Source: an uncultured bacterium (lineage in GTDB: Bacteria; Cyanobacteriota; Vampirovibrionia; Gastranaerophilales; Gastranaerophilaceae). Taken from it: DNA of 64,000 nucleotides. The position numbers and the translations under genes were made by a program. The notes under the pieces are model-generated. The model was not told the DNA's origin. It did not search any database and worked only from the letters and a program-made list of their open reading frames with translations. The DNA lies in NCBI GenBank assembly GCA_902777855.1, contig CACYVN010000003.1:53691-117690 (forward strand), in the 5' to 3' direction. Below are positions 43,186 to 52,359 of this stretch, piece by piece; position 1 is the stretch's first letter, and each line of letters begins with the position of its first letter.

Positions 43186-43665
43186 CTATTCTGTTATAGC
43201 CGACCCGCCGATTTTTTCTCCTTTTATTTTATACTTCGCCGACTGTGACTTTACTATTTTACCACCAACATAAGTATCAATCCTTATATAATCAAAACCT
43301 TCAAAATAATCGCCATCAATTGTAATATCAGCTTTATCAGTCAGTTTTTTCTTTCCATACTCTCCGTTTTTGGTAAATATAACATGTCTATCGTTTGAAT
43401 TTTCTACATTAATCTCTGCTTTAGCCCCGTTAAACATGTTATATAAAGTTATGACGTCACCGGTACGTGATAAGTTCCATACGTCCAAACTTTTTTCTTT
43501 AAAAATATCAGAATTTTGTTCAAGTCTCTGCGAAGTCACTCTCCATGTGCCATAGAATGATTTTGGTACTATTGAAACTGAACCGGTTAACAATGTCGGC
43601 TGAGTAAATCCTGGCAATCCCACTATAAAAAGAAATAAATAGATTACTATAATAAATTTTTTCAT
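43186..43665 (-). CDS. Hypothetical secreted protein
   Basis: 159 aa. Signal peptide MKKFIIVIYLFLFIVGLPGF then TQPT. The mature domain is beta-rich ('FYGTWRVTSQR', 'KADITIDGDYFEGFDYIR') and recalls small lipocalin-like or periplasmic sensor proteins, but no family is recognised. It is upstream of trxB in the same direction and may share its transcript. Confidence 0.75.
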   Translation of the reverse strand: MKKFIIVIYLFLFIVGLPGFTQPTLLTGSVSIVPKSFYGTWRVTSQRLEQNSDIFKEKSLDVWNLSRTGDVITLYNMFNGAKAEINVENSNDRHVIFTKNGEYGKKKLTDKADITIDGDYFEGFDYIRIDTYVGGKIVKSQSAKYKIKGEKIGGSAITE

Positions 43666-43837
43666 ATAAATATTTTAATGAAGCATAATAATTTGTCATC
43701 ATACATATGTTTCAAAATATAAATACAATTTGTAACGAAATATTTACAAAAGGCTTAAAATGTTAAAGATTTAAGCAAAAACAGCCGACAAAACGAATAA
43801 TGAAACTATAAGGAAAATTGAAAGGACCGCGTTACAA

Positions 43838-46096
43838 ATGGGATTGGCAGCATCACAAGCAAGATTACTGACCATAACTGCAAGACTCGCAGATAATGAA
43901 CTGCGCTCGCAGACCATTAACAATGCAAAAATGCGCCTTGCAACACAAAGCGCACAGGCAAGCGATGAATACGTAACTGCCCTTAATAATGCACAATTAA
44001 TGTTTTCTAATACAGGAACTGACGGTCTTACTAAAAAACAAGCATTAACATTTAATGCATTAACTCAGTACAGTCAATATAACAACCAATATGGACTGAT
44101 AAATTCAGCAGGTCAAATATTGGTAAGCGAAGAAGATGCGGCAATATTTAAAAAATATCCAAAAAATCTTGAAGGATTTTTAAATGCTCATGGACTTAGA
44201 TGGGAAACAAGTTTCTTCCACACTCTTGGCGAGGACGGAAACGAAATAAATCTCGCAGAAAGATTAACAACATTTTACAAAGGTGATAATTCATATATTG
44301 GCAATTTACTTAATAAGAGTAACGACGAGCTTGAACAAATGTATCTTGATTCATTAAGTCAGGAAGCATCAATTGAAAAATTAAATTATGAAATATATGC
44401 AAAAAGATATTATCAACAGGCAGTTTCAATGTATGAAAACGGGGTCCCTGAATTCAGAAATGATATTATGGGGGACTCTACGAATAATGTTTCAGAAGAA
44501 ACAATTGCAGCGGTTCTCAAACAATGGGGAACAGGCAATAATGCCTCAAGAATAATAAATGAATTGATGAAAGGAACAGAAAATCCTGCGGGTGCAAATA
44601 CGGCACAAGATACCAACGGGAACACTGTTGCTGCATATGCATTCAATGCTGTAAAAAAATACCTGACTGAACAAGGTATATATAATTTGTATAATTTCAT
44701 AAATTCATTTAGAGATGAAGTTTATCCGGGAGGAAACAGCACTGCCGCATGGTACAGCGGAGATGTTACTGTGTCAGGTCCTGAAGCCTCAAATGTTGAT
44801 TTAACCTACTACAATAAATATACAAGTTTCACAACAGATCCTGAAACAGGAGCTAAAACTTATACTTATCCTGACGGGACACAAGGTTCGTCAGAATACA
44901 AGAACATGGGTAATTATGATATACCGCAGGGACAAACATATAAATGCGGTGAAGTAACGATGGTATTAAATGAGCCCTATGCAAAAACTTATGCGGATGA
45001 TCCTACAAATTCTAAACCTTTGACATTTGGGACAAAGAGCTATATCAAAGTAGATGCGGATGATTGGACATATAACAACAGTACCACTCATCATGATAAA
45101 ACATATAAGGAAGAACTGACGGGTGTTCCAACAGATGAAAATGCATTGAAAAAATTCATGATGGATACGATGGAAAAAATTAAAATCAAAGATTCTGACG
45201 GCTTGGGAGAAGGTCAACATGTAGGTAAAGCCGGAGAAGACGGTTCTCTTGATGTACAGGATTATTACAGATGTTTCCAAATATCCAAAGATTTAAACGG
45301 GAATAAAGATTATAATAAAATTCTTTTAATCAGTATATATGATGAACCACGAACAGATATGTATAATGAATTTGTTAAAGAATACTTTAATACTCTTTTA
45401 AACTGCAACGGATATTTTAATGCTGCAGCCTACGCTGCGGATAATACAGGAAATCCGACATTAGGCGGATATAAAGATGCAAAAGAAAAATACGATACGT
45501 TGTATAATGTTCCATTAGAGTCATATGACCAGTTAATTGACTTTGAAAAATTGGTAAAAAGCGGTAAATATGGAACAACCGATAGTTTTAAGAGCGTATT
45601 AAATTCATGGCTTGTAGATAAAATGCTTGATGTTTTAGGGGAACCTAAATATGCATGGATTGACATAAATGACCCGAATAACAACGGCAATGCGGATGCA
45701 AAAGCTCAATGGTATACTAATCTGTTTAACAGAATGCAAAGCGGATATAAAGTGTTGGAAAACGGACTTGCCAAGTCACAAGAATGGCTTGAACATGCAT
45801 TTGAAACAGGTCTTGTAAGCATGGAACAAGTTGATTTGTCTTATAACTGGGTAGCTATGGATTATAAATCATGTTCAAATATATATGAAGAAACAGATAA
45901 TTCTGCAATGGTTGCAAAAGCTGAGGCAAAATACAACAGAGCTATGAATGACATTAAACAAAAAGATTCTATGTTTGATTTGCAACTAAAAAATATTGAC
46001 ACTGAACACTCGGCACTTCAGACAGAATACGATGTAGTTAAAAATGTCATGAATAAAAACATTGACAGAACAATGAAATTTAATCAAAGCGCATAA
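43838..46096 (+). CDS. Large 'MGLAASQAR' protein of unknown function
   Basis: 752 aa. The N-terminus MGLAASQARLLTITARLADN and the helical 'ELRSQTINNAKMRLATQ' resemble the conserved terminal helices of axial structural proteins (flagellar rod/hook type), and the last 70 residues ('FDLQLKNIDTEHSALQTEYD', 'VVKNVMNKNIDRTMKFNQ') form a matching coiled coil. Between them lies a Tyr/Asn/Gly-rich central domain of about 600 residues. That plan (paired N- and C-terminal helices around a variable centre) suggests a secreted, self-assembling or T3SS/flagellar-like exported protein, but no specific family is identified. There is no signal peptide. AAAGGA lies about 12 nt before the ATG. A clear terminator follows. 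Confidence 0.78.
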   Translation: MGLAASQARLLTITARLADNELRSQTINNAKMRLATQSAQASDEYVTALNNAQLMFSNTGTDGLTKKQALTFNALTQYSQYNNQYGLINSAGQILVSEEDAAIFKKYPKNLEGFLNAHGLRWETSFFHTLGEDGNEINLAERLTTFYKGDNSYIGNLLNKSNDELEQMYLDSLSQEASIEKLNYEIYAKRYYQQAVSMYENGVPEFRNDIMGDSTNNVSEETIAAVLKQWGTGNNASRIINELMKGTENPAGANTAQDTNGNTVAAYAFNAVKKYLTEQGIYNLYNFINSFRDEVYPGGNSTAAWYSGDVTVSGPEASNVDLTYYNKYTSFTTDPETGAKTYTYPDGTQGSSEYKNMGNYDIPQGQTYKCGEVTMVLNEPYAKTYADDPTNSKPLTFGTKSYIKVDADDWTYNNSTTHHDKTYKEELTGVPTDENALKKFMMDTMEKIKIKDSDGLGEGQHVGKAGEDGSLDVQDYYRCFQISKDLNGNKDYNKILLISIYDEPRTDMYNEFVKEYFNTLLNCNGYFNAAAYAADNTGNPTLGGYKDAKEKYDTLYNVPLESYDQLIDFEKLVKSGKYGTTDSFKSVLNSWLVDKMLDVLGEPKYAWIDINDPNNNGNADAKAQWYTNLFNRMQSGYKVLENGLAKSQEWLEHAFETGLVSMEQVDLSYNWVAMDYKSCSNIYEETDNSAMVAKAEAKYNRAMNDIKQKDSMFDLQLKNIDTEHSALQTEYDVVKNVMNKNIDRTMKFNQSA

Positions 46097-46124
46097 AATA
46101 TAATGACAGTTCCTTTTATAAAAT

Positions 46125-46151
46125 CAGGCTCATAAAGCCTGTTTTTTTTTA
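46125..46151 (+). terminator. Intrinsic terminator after the 752-aa protein gene
   Basis: CAGGCT / AGCCTG stem with a CATAA loop and nine T. Confidence 0.9.
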
Positions 46152-46180
46152 TTAATTTCATATAAGTTATGTTATACGGA

Positions 46181-47548
46181 CTATTTTTTTATCCCAAGAA
46201 ATGAAGAATCCGTATTAAGATTCATGCCAATATTCTTTTCTAACTCGGATTTTGCAATATTATATTCGTAAAGAGAATTGTAATATTGTAATTCAGATTC
46301 CGCAAGAGTATTTTGAGCCTCACGCATCTCAATCGGTGATGACACCCCAACTTTATATCTTGCACTTGAAAGTTTATAATTTTCAAGTGCCTGCTTTACC
46401 TGCAATGAAGCGACCGGGAGTTGATTTTCCTTTTCATGAAGTTTTAGATACGAAGTCTGAATTTCAAGATAAATATTGTTTTGAGTAGCTTTTGCTTTCG
46501 CAAGTTCTTTATTATACAAATGATTTGCCTCTTTAATACGATTGTATATTAGTGCACTGTTTATCACGGGAAAATTCAAATATAATCCAATTTGCCATCC
46601 GTTATTAGATGTCCAGTGTTTACCGCCTTCCTGATAATGCCCGTCAAACTCCAATTGAGGGAAATAAGCTTTCTTTTGCAGTTTGACATTTTGCAATGCT
46701 TTTTCTACTTCAATTTGAGCTTTCATTAGTTCCGGTCTTGCCTCTGATGCAACCTTTATTGTATCAGCAAAAGACATATTCAAAGGGGTATAGCGCAATT
46801 CACCCTTAATATTATATTTTTCGATATAGGGCACCCCCATTACATTATTAAGTTTTGCAGTTGAAGTATTTATAAGATTTTTTGCACTTATTAGCTTCAT
46901 TTTCGCTTTGCTTAAATTCACCTGAGCAATAGTTACATCAATTTTAGGACTGAACCCGATTGTATAAAGAGCCTTTGCCTGTTTATAAAATAACTCATAA
47001 TTATCAACATTCATTTGAGCTACTTTTTCTGCTTCATATGAAAACAATAATTCATAATAAGCATTTTTTGTGCGGTAAATTACATCATTAACAACGGAAG
47101 CAAATGTTTCTTTGCTTGATTGATAACCCAAACGCTGAATAGTTGCCTGATTTTGAGTAACGCCGAAATCGTATAATAACTGCTGAAGCGAAATTTGTCC
47201 TAAAATATAATATTCATATTCCAGATTGTAATTGAAAGCATCTGACAACTGCAATTGTTTAATATGAGCCCAGCTTGTTTGCCAGGAAAATTGAGGGAAA
47301 TAATTTGACCAGATTTGTTTGATTTTTGAGTCATTAACAAGGATATCTTCAAATGCGGAAAGTATTTCAGGATTATTACCCAAAGCAATTTTGATACAAT
47401 TATCAAGCGTCATATCATTCGTGTAAGAAATTGAACCTGAAACAACTTTCGAGGTATCAAAATCCATTGATGGAGTAATATGTTCTATTCCCGAGCAATA
47501 GGCACACGGGAACAGCAAAATAATAATAGACAATATTATTCTTATCAT
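46181..47548 (-). CDS. TolC-family outer membrane efflux channel
   Basis: 455 aa. Signal peptide MIRIILSIIILLFPCAYCSG. Two OEP repeats of helical hairpins (about 50-240 and 250-440), with 'LYDFGVTQNQATIQRLGYQS', 'QVNLSKAKMKLISAKN' and 'NLNTDSSF' at the end. It should trimerise to a channel through outer membrane and periplasm with an RND or ABC pump and adaptor. Neither partner is encoded nearby. It shows that the cell has an outer membrane. Confidence 0.9.
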   Translation of the reverse strand: MIRIILSIIILLFPCAYCSGIEHITPSMDFDTSKVVSGSISYTNDMTLDNCIKIALGNNPEILSAFEDILVNDSKIKQIWSNYFPQFSWQTSWAHIKQLQLSDAFNYNLEYEYYILGQISLQQLLYDFGVTQNQATIQRLGYQSSKETFASVVNDVIYRTKNAYYELLFSYEAEKVAQMNVDNYELFYKQAKALYTIGFSPKIDVTIAQVNLSKAKMKLISAKNLINTSTAKLNNVMGVPYIEKYNIKGELRYTPLNMSFADTIKVASEARPELMKAQIEVEKALQNVKLQKKAYFPQLEFDGHYQEGGKHWTSNNGWQIGLYLNFPVINSALIYNRIKEANHLYNKELAKAKATQNNIYLEIQTSYLKLHEKENQLPVASLQVKQALENYKLSSARYKVGVSSPIEMREAQNTLAESELQYYNSLYEYNIAKSELEKNIGMNLNTDSSFLGIKK

Positions 47549-47559
47549 TTATACAGTAA

Positions 47560-48141
47560 TTAAATATTTTCTTTTATATATTTGACCATTTTTGATAAGG
47601 CATATGCTCTGTGGGAAATTTTGTTTTTTAATTCATCACTCATCTGAGCCATAGTAATGTCATAACCATCAACAATAAATACAGGGTCATAACCAAATCC
47701 GTTTGTACCGTATTGCTCTGTTGCAATTTGTCCATGGCATTCACCTGTTACCTGATTAAGAACATTACCGTCCTTATCTGTTAGTGTCATAACACAGACA
47801 AACTTTGCTTTTCTATTATCCGTATGGGTAAGATTTTTGAGTAACTTATCTATTCTTTTTTGCGGGGTAGAATCATAGCGTGCGGAATGAATCCCGGGTT
47901 CTCCGCCCAAAGCTTCAACACAAAGTCCTGAATCATCGGCAAGTGCAATTGAGCCTGAAACCCTTGATGCTTCTTTTGCTTTTATTAGAGAGTTTTGCTC
48001 AAATGTTTCACCGTTTTCAACAGGGTCAAATTCATCAGGGGGCAAAATAAATTCTATTCCGTCATTTTGAGTAATTTCATTAATTTCCTGTAATTTATGC
48101 GAATTACCTGTTGCAAGCACAATTTTAATCTTATTTTCCAT
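47560..48141 (-). CDS. rdgB: Non-canonical purine NTP pyrophosphatase (RdgB/HAM1)
   Basis: 193 aa. It hydrolyses ITP, dITP and XTP. The N-terminal 'KIVLATGNSHKLQEI', 'IALADDSGLCVEALGGEPGI', 'SARY' and the C-terminal 'GFGYDPVFIVDGYDITMAQM' with 'KISHRAYAL' are family motifs. An in-frame ATG further upstream would add 31 residues that read through the end of uppS, so ATG 48141 is chosen. It overlaps uppS by 11 bp and is translationally coupled to it. Confidence 0.95.
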   Translation of the reverse strand: MENKIKIVLATGNSHKLQEINEITQNDGIEFILPPDEFDPVENGETFEQNSLIKAKEASRVSGSIALADDSGLCVEALGGEPGIHSARYDSTPQKRIDKLLKNLTHTDNRKAKFVCVMTLTDKDGNVLNQVTGECHGQIATEQYGTNGFGYDPVFIVDGYDITMAQMSDELKNKISHRAYALSKMVKYIKENI

Positions 48142-48823
48142 AACGCCTTTGCCTTCTGCTAAACTCTTCAATACATTTTGCCAACGAACATTTATCGAAC
48201 TCAGGCCAGTATTCATCAACAACAATGACTTCACTGTATGCTATCTGCCACAAAAGATAATTTGAAATACGTTTTTCTCCGCCGGTTCTTATTAAAATAT
48301 CAGGATTCGGGATTCCACTGGTATATAAATGTTCTGAAATAACTTGTTCATTTATATCTTCAGACTTTATTCCGGCATCAACAATTGATTTGACCGCATG
48401 AATAATTTCATCACGTGAACCGTAATTAAGAGCAATTTGAAGATTAACTCCCGTATTGTTTTTAGTTTTTTCCTGCGCATTTGATGTAATTTTTTGAAGT
48501 TTATCAGACAACTTTGAGCTATCCCCGATAAAAGAAATTTTAACTCCTTCCTTATCCATATCATCAAGTTCATTTTTCAATGTGACAGCTACCAAATCCA
48601 TCAGAAAATCCACTTCTTCTTTTGTGCGTTTCCAGTTCTCGGTAGAAAAGGCATAAACAGTTAGATATTTAACCCCAAATTCATCACACGCACGAACTAC
48701 ATTTCTCAAAGAGGTTACCCCCCTTTTGTGACCGGCTGCAGACGGCATATTATGTTCCTTAGCCCAACGGCGATTGCCATCCATTATTATTGCTATATGT
48801 TTTATATTGCTCTCTTTTTCCAT
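48131..48823 (-). CDS. uppS: Isoprenyl transferase (undecaprenyl diphosphate synthase)
   Basis: 230 aa cis-prenyltransferase making the lipid carrier for cell-wall and surface polysaccharides from FPP and IPP. The catalytic Asp is in 'IAIIMDGNRRWAKE', with 'GHKRGVTSLRNVVRAC', 'LTVYAFSTENWKRTKEEVD' and 'DILIRTGGEKRISNYLLWQ' as further motifs. It follows a small unknown gene and overlaps rdgB. Confidence 0.95.
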   Translation of the reverse strand: MEKESNIKHIAIIMDGNRRWAKEHNMPSAAGHKRGVTSLRNVVRACDEFGVKYLTVYAFSTENWKRTKEEVDFLMDLVAVTLKNELDDMDKEGVKISFIGDSSKLSDKLQKITSNAQEKTKNNTGVNLQIALNYGSRDEIIHAVKSIVDAGIKSEDINEQVISEHLYTSGIPNPDILIRTGGEKRISNYLLWQIAYSEVIVVDEYWPEFDKCSLAKCIEEFSRRQRRYGK

Positions 48824-48845
48824 AAATCAATTCTATTACAAACAA

Positions 48846-49076
48846 TTATAAATTTTTAAGTATTTTATCAATTAGATTCATTTTCGGATATTTAAAAGTC
48901 ATAAAATCTTCAGATGGCAATTTTTTAGGCAACTTTTGAGAAGTACCGAAAAGATTAAGAGTAAAAATCCCTTTTAAAGTTGAATTAACAGCATCATTCT
49001 TTGGTTGAGATTTAGGTTTCTTTAATGCAAATATACCTCTTGCCCAAGTATCACTATAATTCCATCCGATTTTCAT
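48846..49076 (-). CDS. Small hypothetical protein (76 aa)
   Basis: 76 aa, basic, no family. N-terminus MKIGWNYSDTWARGIFALKK has the Met-Lys-Ile start and a Phe-Ala element loosely like the shared N-terminal motif. A strong Shine-Dalgarno (AAAGGAG) precedes the ATG by 6 nt, supporting expression. It sits between ilvD and uppS on the same strand. Confidence 0.68.
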   Translation of the reverse strand: MKIGWNYSDTWARGIFALKKPKSQPKNDAVNSTLKGIFTLNLFGTSQKLPKKLPSEDFMTFKYPKMNLIDKILKNL

Positions 49077-49130
49077 GATTACTCCTTTCAGATTTTAAAT
49101 CTTTATAAACCCTCGAAAAAAAATTTTTTG

Positions 49131-50786
49131 CTACACGATTGCACCATGAGATGCATCCTGAACAGTCCTTGCATATTTTGACAAATACCCGGACTTACAT
49201 TTTGATTCAAACGGAGGGAAATCCATTTTTCTGCATTTAAGTTCTTCTTCAGACACAAGAATATTTATAGTTCTGTTATTCACATCAATTTTGATTCTGT
49301 CACCGTCTTTAATAAGCGCAATATTTCCGCCATTTGCGGCTTCAGGACAAACATGTCCGATACAGATTCCTCTCGTTCCGCCGCTAAAACGACCGTCAGT
49401 AACAAGAGCGACAGTTTTTCCTAATCCTTTACCGACAAGCAAAGAGGTCGGAGCAAGCATTTCTCTCATCCCGGGGCCTCCTTTTGGACCTTCATAGCGG
49501 ATAACAATCACATCACCGTCTTTAATATCATTATTTTCTAAAGCATTCATTGCATCTTCTTCGCAATCAAAGCATTTTGCACTACCCTCAAACTCATAAC
49601 AACTTTCATCAATCCCAGATATTTTTGTTACACAACCCTCAGGTGCTAAATTCCCGTACAGAATACCGAGTCCGGGCTTAGTTGTAACAGGATTATCATA
49701 AGTTTTAATCAAATCCTTATTCACAAAAGCATCTTTTGATATTTCAAAAGTCGAATAACCGCAAACGGTTTTCTTGTCTTTAACCCCAATATTTGCATCA
49801 ATAAGATTTTTCATCAAAGCGGGAATCCCGCCTGCATTATGAAATTCTGTCATTGTCGGATTAGCAGCAGGATCTAACTTCAAAATCTGATGAACTACCT
49901 TACCCAACCTGTCAAAATCGTCAATTTTTAAATCAATTTCGCCTGCATTTGCGATAGCTAAAAGATGCATAATGGAATTTGTACTTCCGCCAAGTGCCAA
50001 GTCAGCAATAATGGCATTTTCAAGAGTTTCCTTGTCTATAATATCTGATGGCTTAACATCATTTTTAACCAGATTAACTATCTGCATACCTGATTCAAAA
50101 GCTATTCTGCGTTTCTTTGACGATACGGCGGATGATGTTGCGCACAAAGGCAGACTCATACCCATGACCTCTGTTAAACATGCCATTGTGTTAGCGGTAT
50201 ACATTCCCTGACACGATCCGATAGTCGGACAGGATTCTTCTTCAAGTTCCAAAAGCCTTTTTTCATCAATTTCACCGTTTCTGAACTTCCCAACGGCTTC
50301 AAATGAACCTTTTATCATAGTAAGTTTTGAACATCTGCTTTCCCCCTCAAGCATTGGACCTGCGGTAACAACAATACATGGAATATCAAGACGTATTGCT
50401 GCAATAAGCATTGCAGGAGTGATTTTGTCGCAATTTGTTAAAAGCACAAGCCCGTCAAGCTGATGTCCTTGCGCAACCGTTTCAACACAGTCAGCTATCA
50501 AATCTCTTGACGGCAAAGAATATCTCATCCCGTTATGCCCCATCGCAATTCCGTCGCAAATAGCAGGAACTCCAAAAATAAATGACTGCCCCCCACCTGA
50601 ATGAATACCTTTCTCAATTTGGCGCTCTAAATCTCTCATCCCTGCATGACCGGGAATCAAATCGGTAAAAGAACTTGCTATCCCAATAAACGGGCAGTCC
50701 ATACTCCTGCGGCTGACACCTGCAGCCATTAAAAGTCCCCTGTGCGGAGTGTGTGCTATTCCTTTTTTAATATTATCACTTCTCAT
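49131..50786 (-). CDS. ilvD: Dihydroxy-acid dehydratase
   Basis: 551 aa, full-length IlvD/Edd-family Fe-S enzyme of valine/isoleucine synthesis. Visible: '[20 protein letters not shown]', '[19 protein letters not shown]', Cys in '[14 protein letters not shown]', the cluster Cys in '[19 protein letters not shown]', and '[17 protein letters not shown]'. ATG 50786 is chosen over the upstream ATG at 50840 because AGAGGG lies 7 nt before it and the extension is not conserved. Leucine-path LeuD is also in the window, but not in an operon with this gene. Confidence 0.96.
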   Translation of the reverse strand: MRSDNIKKGIAHTPHRGLLMAAGVSRRSMDCPFIGIASSFTDLIPGHAGMRDLERQIEKGIHSGGGQSFIFGVPAICDGIAMGHNGMRYSLPSRDLIADCVETVAQGHQLDGLVLLTNCDKITPAMLIAAIRLDIPCIVVTAGPMLEGESRCSKLTMIKGSFEAVGKFRNGEIDEKRLLELEEESCPTIGSCQGMYTANTMACLTEVMGMSLPLCATSSAVSSKKRRIAFESGMQIVNLVKNDVKPSDIIDKETLENAIIADLALGGSTNSIMHLLAIANAGEIDLKIDDFDRLGKVVHQILKLDPAANPTMTEFHNAGGIPALMKNLIDANIGVKDKKTVCGYSTFEISKDAFVNKDLIKTYDNPVTTKPGLGILYGNLAPEGCVTKISGIDESCYEFEGSAKCFDCEEDAMNALENNDIKDGDVIVIRYEGPKGGPGMREMLAPTSLLVGKGLGKTVALVTDGRFSGGTRGICIGHVCPEAANGGNIALIKDGDRIKIDVNNRTINILVSEEELKCRKMDFPPFESKCKSGYLSKYARTVQDASHGAIV

Positions 50787-50899
50787 AATATCCCTCTTTA
50801 TAAACCAAATTAGTTTAACATAAATAAATTTTTGTAACAAAAAGGCAAATTTTATATGATTAAAAACTTTATATAAAGGTAAAGTGTGCAGGAGTTTTT

Positions 50900-51538
50900 A
50901 TGAGAATTTCAGGATTTAAAACATTAATACAAAAACCCTTTAGAACAATAAAAAACAAATATTGTGCCGAAAATGGAACTAAAACACTTAATAAAAATAA
51001 TATTCCAAATTACAGATTTAAAATTATAAATAAAATCAAAAATTTGTATTACACAATGAGAGAAAACATATATCTTGCAAAATATAAGCTGAAAGAATTT
51101 TTATATGCCGGGGATAAATGTTTTCATAAAATTGATAAGCCTACCAAAACACGGTTATGCCAGCGAATAAAGCCATATTTAAAAAGTATATTTGATAATA
51201 AAGTTGATCCTGCAAAACTTGATAAAAAATTAACAAAATTATCAGGTGGAAATGTTAGAGAAGAAGTGTTTGAAGCAAAAGGGCATATAACAATAGGAAG
51301 AAAGAAAATATACACAATGCCAAACGGAAAAGAAATTGTACTTGAAGCTCATAACTATAAAGATCCAATAACTAATACCGAAACGGTTGTAACCAGAATT
51401 TACGACAGATCAATCAAAAAAAACAGGGACTATATAGATATAAATGGCAATTTTATACATGGGAATAACGGGTATAAAAGCAAGAATGCACATCTTGAAT
51501 GCGGGCAAAAAGGTATAGATTGGATTCTTGCGGCATAA
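50900..51538 (+). CDS. Hypothetical protein (212 aa)
   Basis: 212 aa, Lys/Asn/Tyr-rich and basic; no family. Two segments loosely resemble the 387-aa protein at 56888: 'EFLYAGDKCFHKID' against 'QDFLHKIDP', and 'GHITIGRKKIYTMPNGKEIV' against 'YVTIGKRDDNKF'. It may therefore be a shorter member of the same family lacking the protease-like C-terminus. It begins after CAGGAG, a fair ribosome-binding site. It contains no signal peptide. Confidence 0.7.
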   Translation: MRISGFKTLIQKPFRTIKNKYCAENGTKTLNKNNIPNYRFKIINKIKNLYYTMRENIYLAKYKLKEFLYAGDKCFHKIDKPTKTRLCQRIKPYLKSIFDNKVDPAKLDKKLTKLSGGNVREEVFEAKGHITIGRKKIYTMPNGKEIVLEAHNYKDPITNTETVVTRIYDRSIKKNRDYIDINGNFIHGNNGYKSKNAHLECGQKGIDWILAA

Positions 51539-51554
51539 GACAGTATGAATACGG

Positions 51555-51821
51555 CTAAATATTATTAGTAAATCTAACTAATTTTTCTCCAATATACAAG
51601 CACGCCCTTTTAATATTACTATGTCTGTTTAAATAAGGGGTAATTTTATCAAGAAAATTTAGAAACGTTACACTTGATCTGCTCATTTGAAAGCCTTTAA
51701 ACACATGCTCTGCATCCTTTGGACATGGAGTACATTTGCGTAACATGGTATCCTTTGTAAAAAGCTCAGGTTTTACCATTTGTCTCGTATTAAAAGAAAT
51801 AGCGTTCACTTTATAAGCCAT
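51555..51821 (-). CDS. Small hypothetical protein with N-terminal 'AISFNTRQ' motif
   Basis: 88 aa, basic. It starts MAYKVNAISFNTRQMVKPE, again with the Phe element near residue 10. Two Cys in 'RKCTPCPKD' could bind metal. ATG 51821 is preferred over a longer form from 51860, because GGAGG lies about 10 nt upstream of 51821. No family is recognised. It precedes the tRNA-Arg element region. Confidence 0.65.
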   Translation of the reverse strand: MAYKVNAISFNTRQMVKPELFTKDTMLRKCTPCPKDAEHVFKGFQMSRSSVTFLNFLDKITPYLNRHSNIKRACLYIGEKLVRFTNNI

Positions 51822-51965
51822 GAATATTATTTTCCTCCCATATGATACTTTTATTGTCATATATACACTTTATTATTGCAAGTAAATTTTATTTCGTAAT
51901 ATACAATCGGGCTAATTTTAATGATATAGAGAGTAAGCAGAATAGGTATTCTGTACTGTTTTAAA

Positions 51966-51984
51966 TTCGTCCCGGCGCGAGTAT
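51966..51984 (-). repeat. Degenerate second copy of the tRNA-Arg 3' end
   Basis: On the complement strand ACTCGCGCCGGGACGAAT, matching the tRNA 3' end AATCGCGGCGGGGCGAAA at about 15 of 18 positions. Confidence 0.5.
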
Positions 51985-52221
51985 CACTTAGCTCGCCATC
52001 GACAGCACTCCACGTTTTGCCTTTAGTGGCAAGTATGCCACAAGTCAAAACCGTTCCGTCTTTTCTTTCTAATTCGCCCCGCCGCGATGTCTTGGGTCGT
52101 TCGCAATAAACGGCATTTCGCATTTTGCTTTTTATGGCTTTCGCCAAAAGCAAAATCTGCTTCAGCCTCTGCTCACTCCCCGCTCGAACGCAATGGCGAT
52201 CGAATCTTTGGCAAGACTAAT
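51985..52221 (-). other. Hairpin-rich tandem elements downstream of tRNA-Arg
   Basis: This non-coding part of a 538-bp gap is visibly more GC-rich than its neighbours. Two units end in copies of the tRNA-Arg 3' end (52073-52088 and 51966-51984). Nearest the tRNA is a hairpin with ATTTTGCTTTT / AAAAGCAAAAT arms capped by GGC-GAAA-GCC. In the outer unit is GTTTTG...GTGGCA-TACT-TGCCAC...CAAAAC. A partial further copy of the tRNA T-arm (CTTGCCAAAGATTCGATCG on the complement) lies at about 52190-52217. An ORF through this region (complement 51857-52153) is judged spurious. Confidence 0.5.
52073..52088 (-). repeat. First copy of the tRNA-Arg 3' end
   Basis: 16 bp (ATCGCGGCGGGGCGAA on the complement) identical to the tRNA-Arg 3' end at 52258-52273. 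Confidence 0.8.
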
Positions 52222-52255
52222 AAAAAAGAGAATAGATAGACCTATTCTCTTTTTT
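52222..52255 (-). terminator. Intrinsic terminator of tRNA-Arg
   Basis: AAAAAAGAGAATAG / CTATTCTCTTTTTT perfect stem with a 6-nt loop, immediately downstream of the tRNA on the minus strand. Confidence 0.9.
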
Positions 52256-52258
52256 ATT

Positions 52259-52334
52259 TCGCCCCGCCGCGATTCGAACGCGGGCAAGACGCGGTTTAGG
52301 AAACCACCGCTCTATCCTACTGAGCTACGAGGCG
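52259..52334 (-). tRNA. tRNA-Arg (CCT)
   Basis: Cloverleaf of 76 nt on the complement without an encoded CCA. Acceptor CGCCTCG/CGGGGCG; D arm GCTC/GAGC with AGTAGGATA; anticodon arm GTGGT/ACCGC around TTCCTAA (CCT); T arm CCGCG/CGCGG around TTCGAAT. Confidence 0.96.
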
Positions 52335-52359
52335 ATTACAATTAAACATTAACACAAAA

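Noticed and set aside
51857..52153. ORF of 98 codons on the minus strand downstream of tRNA-Arg
   Set aside because: It reads through the hairpin units and the tRNA 3'-end copy, has no ribosome-binding site, and its peptide ('RRGELERKDGTVLTCGILA') is of the kind produced by repeats. Treated as spurious.
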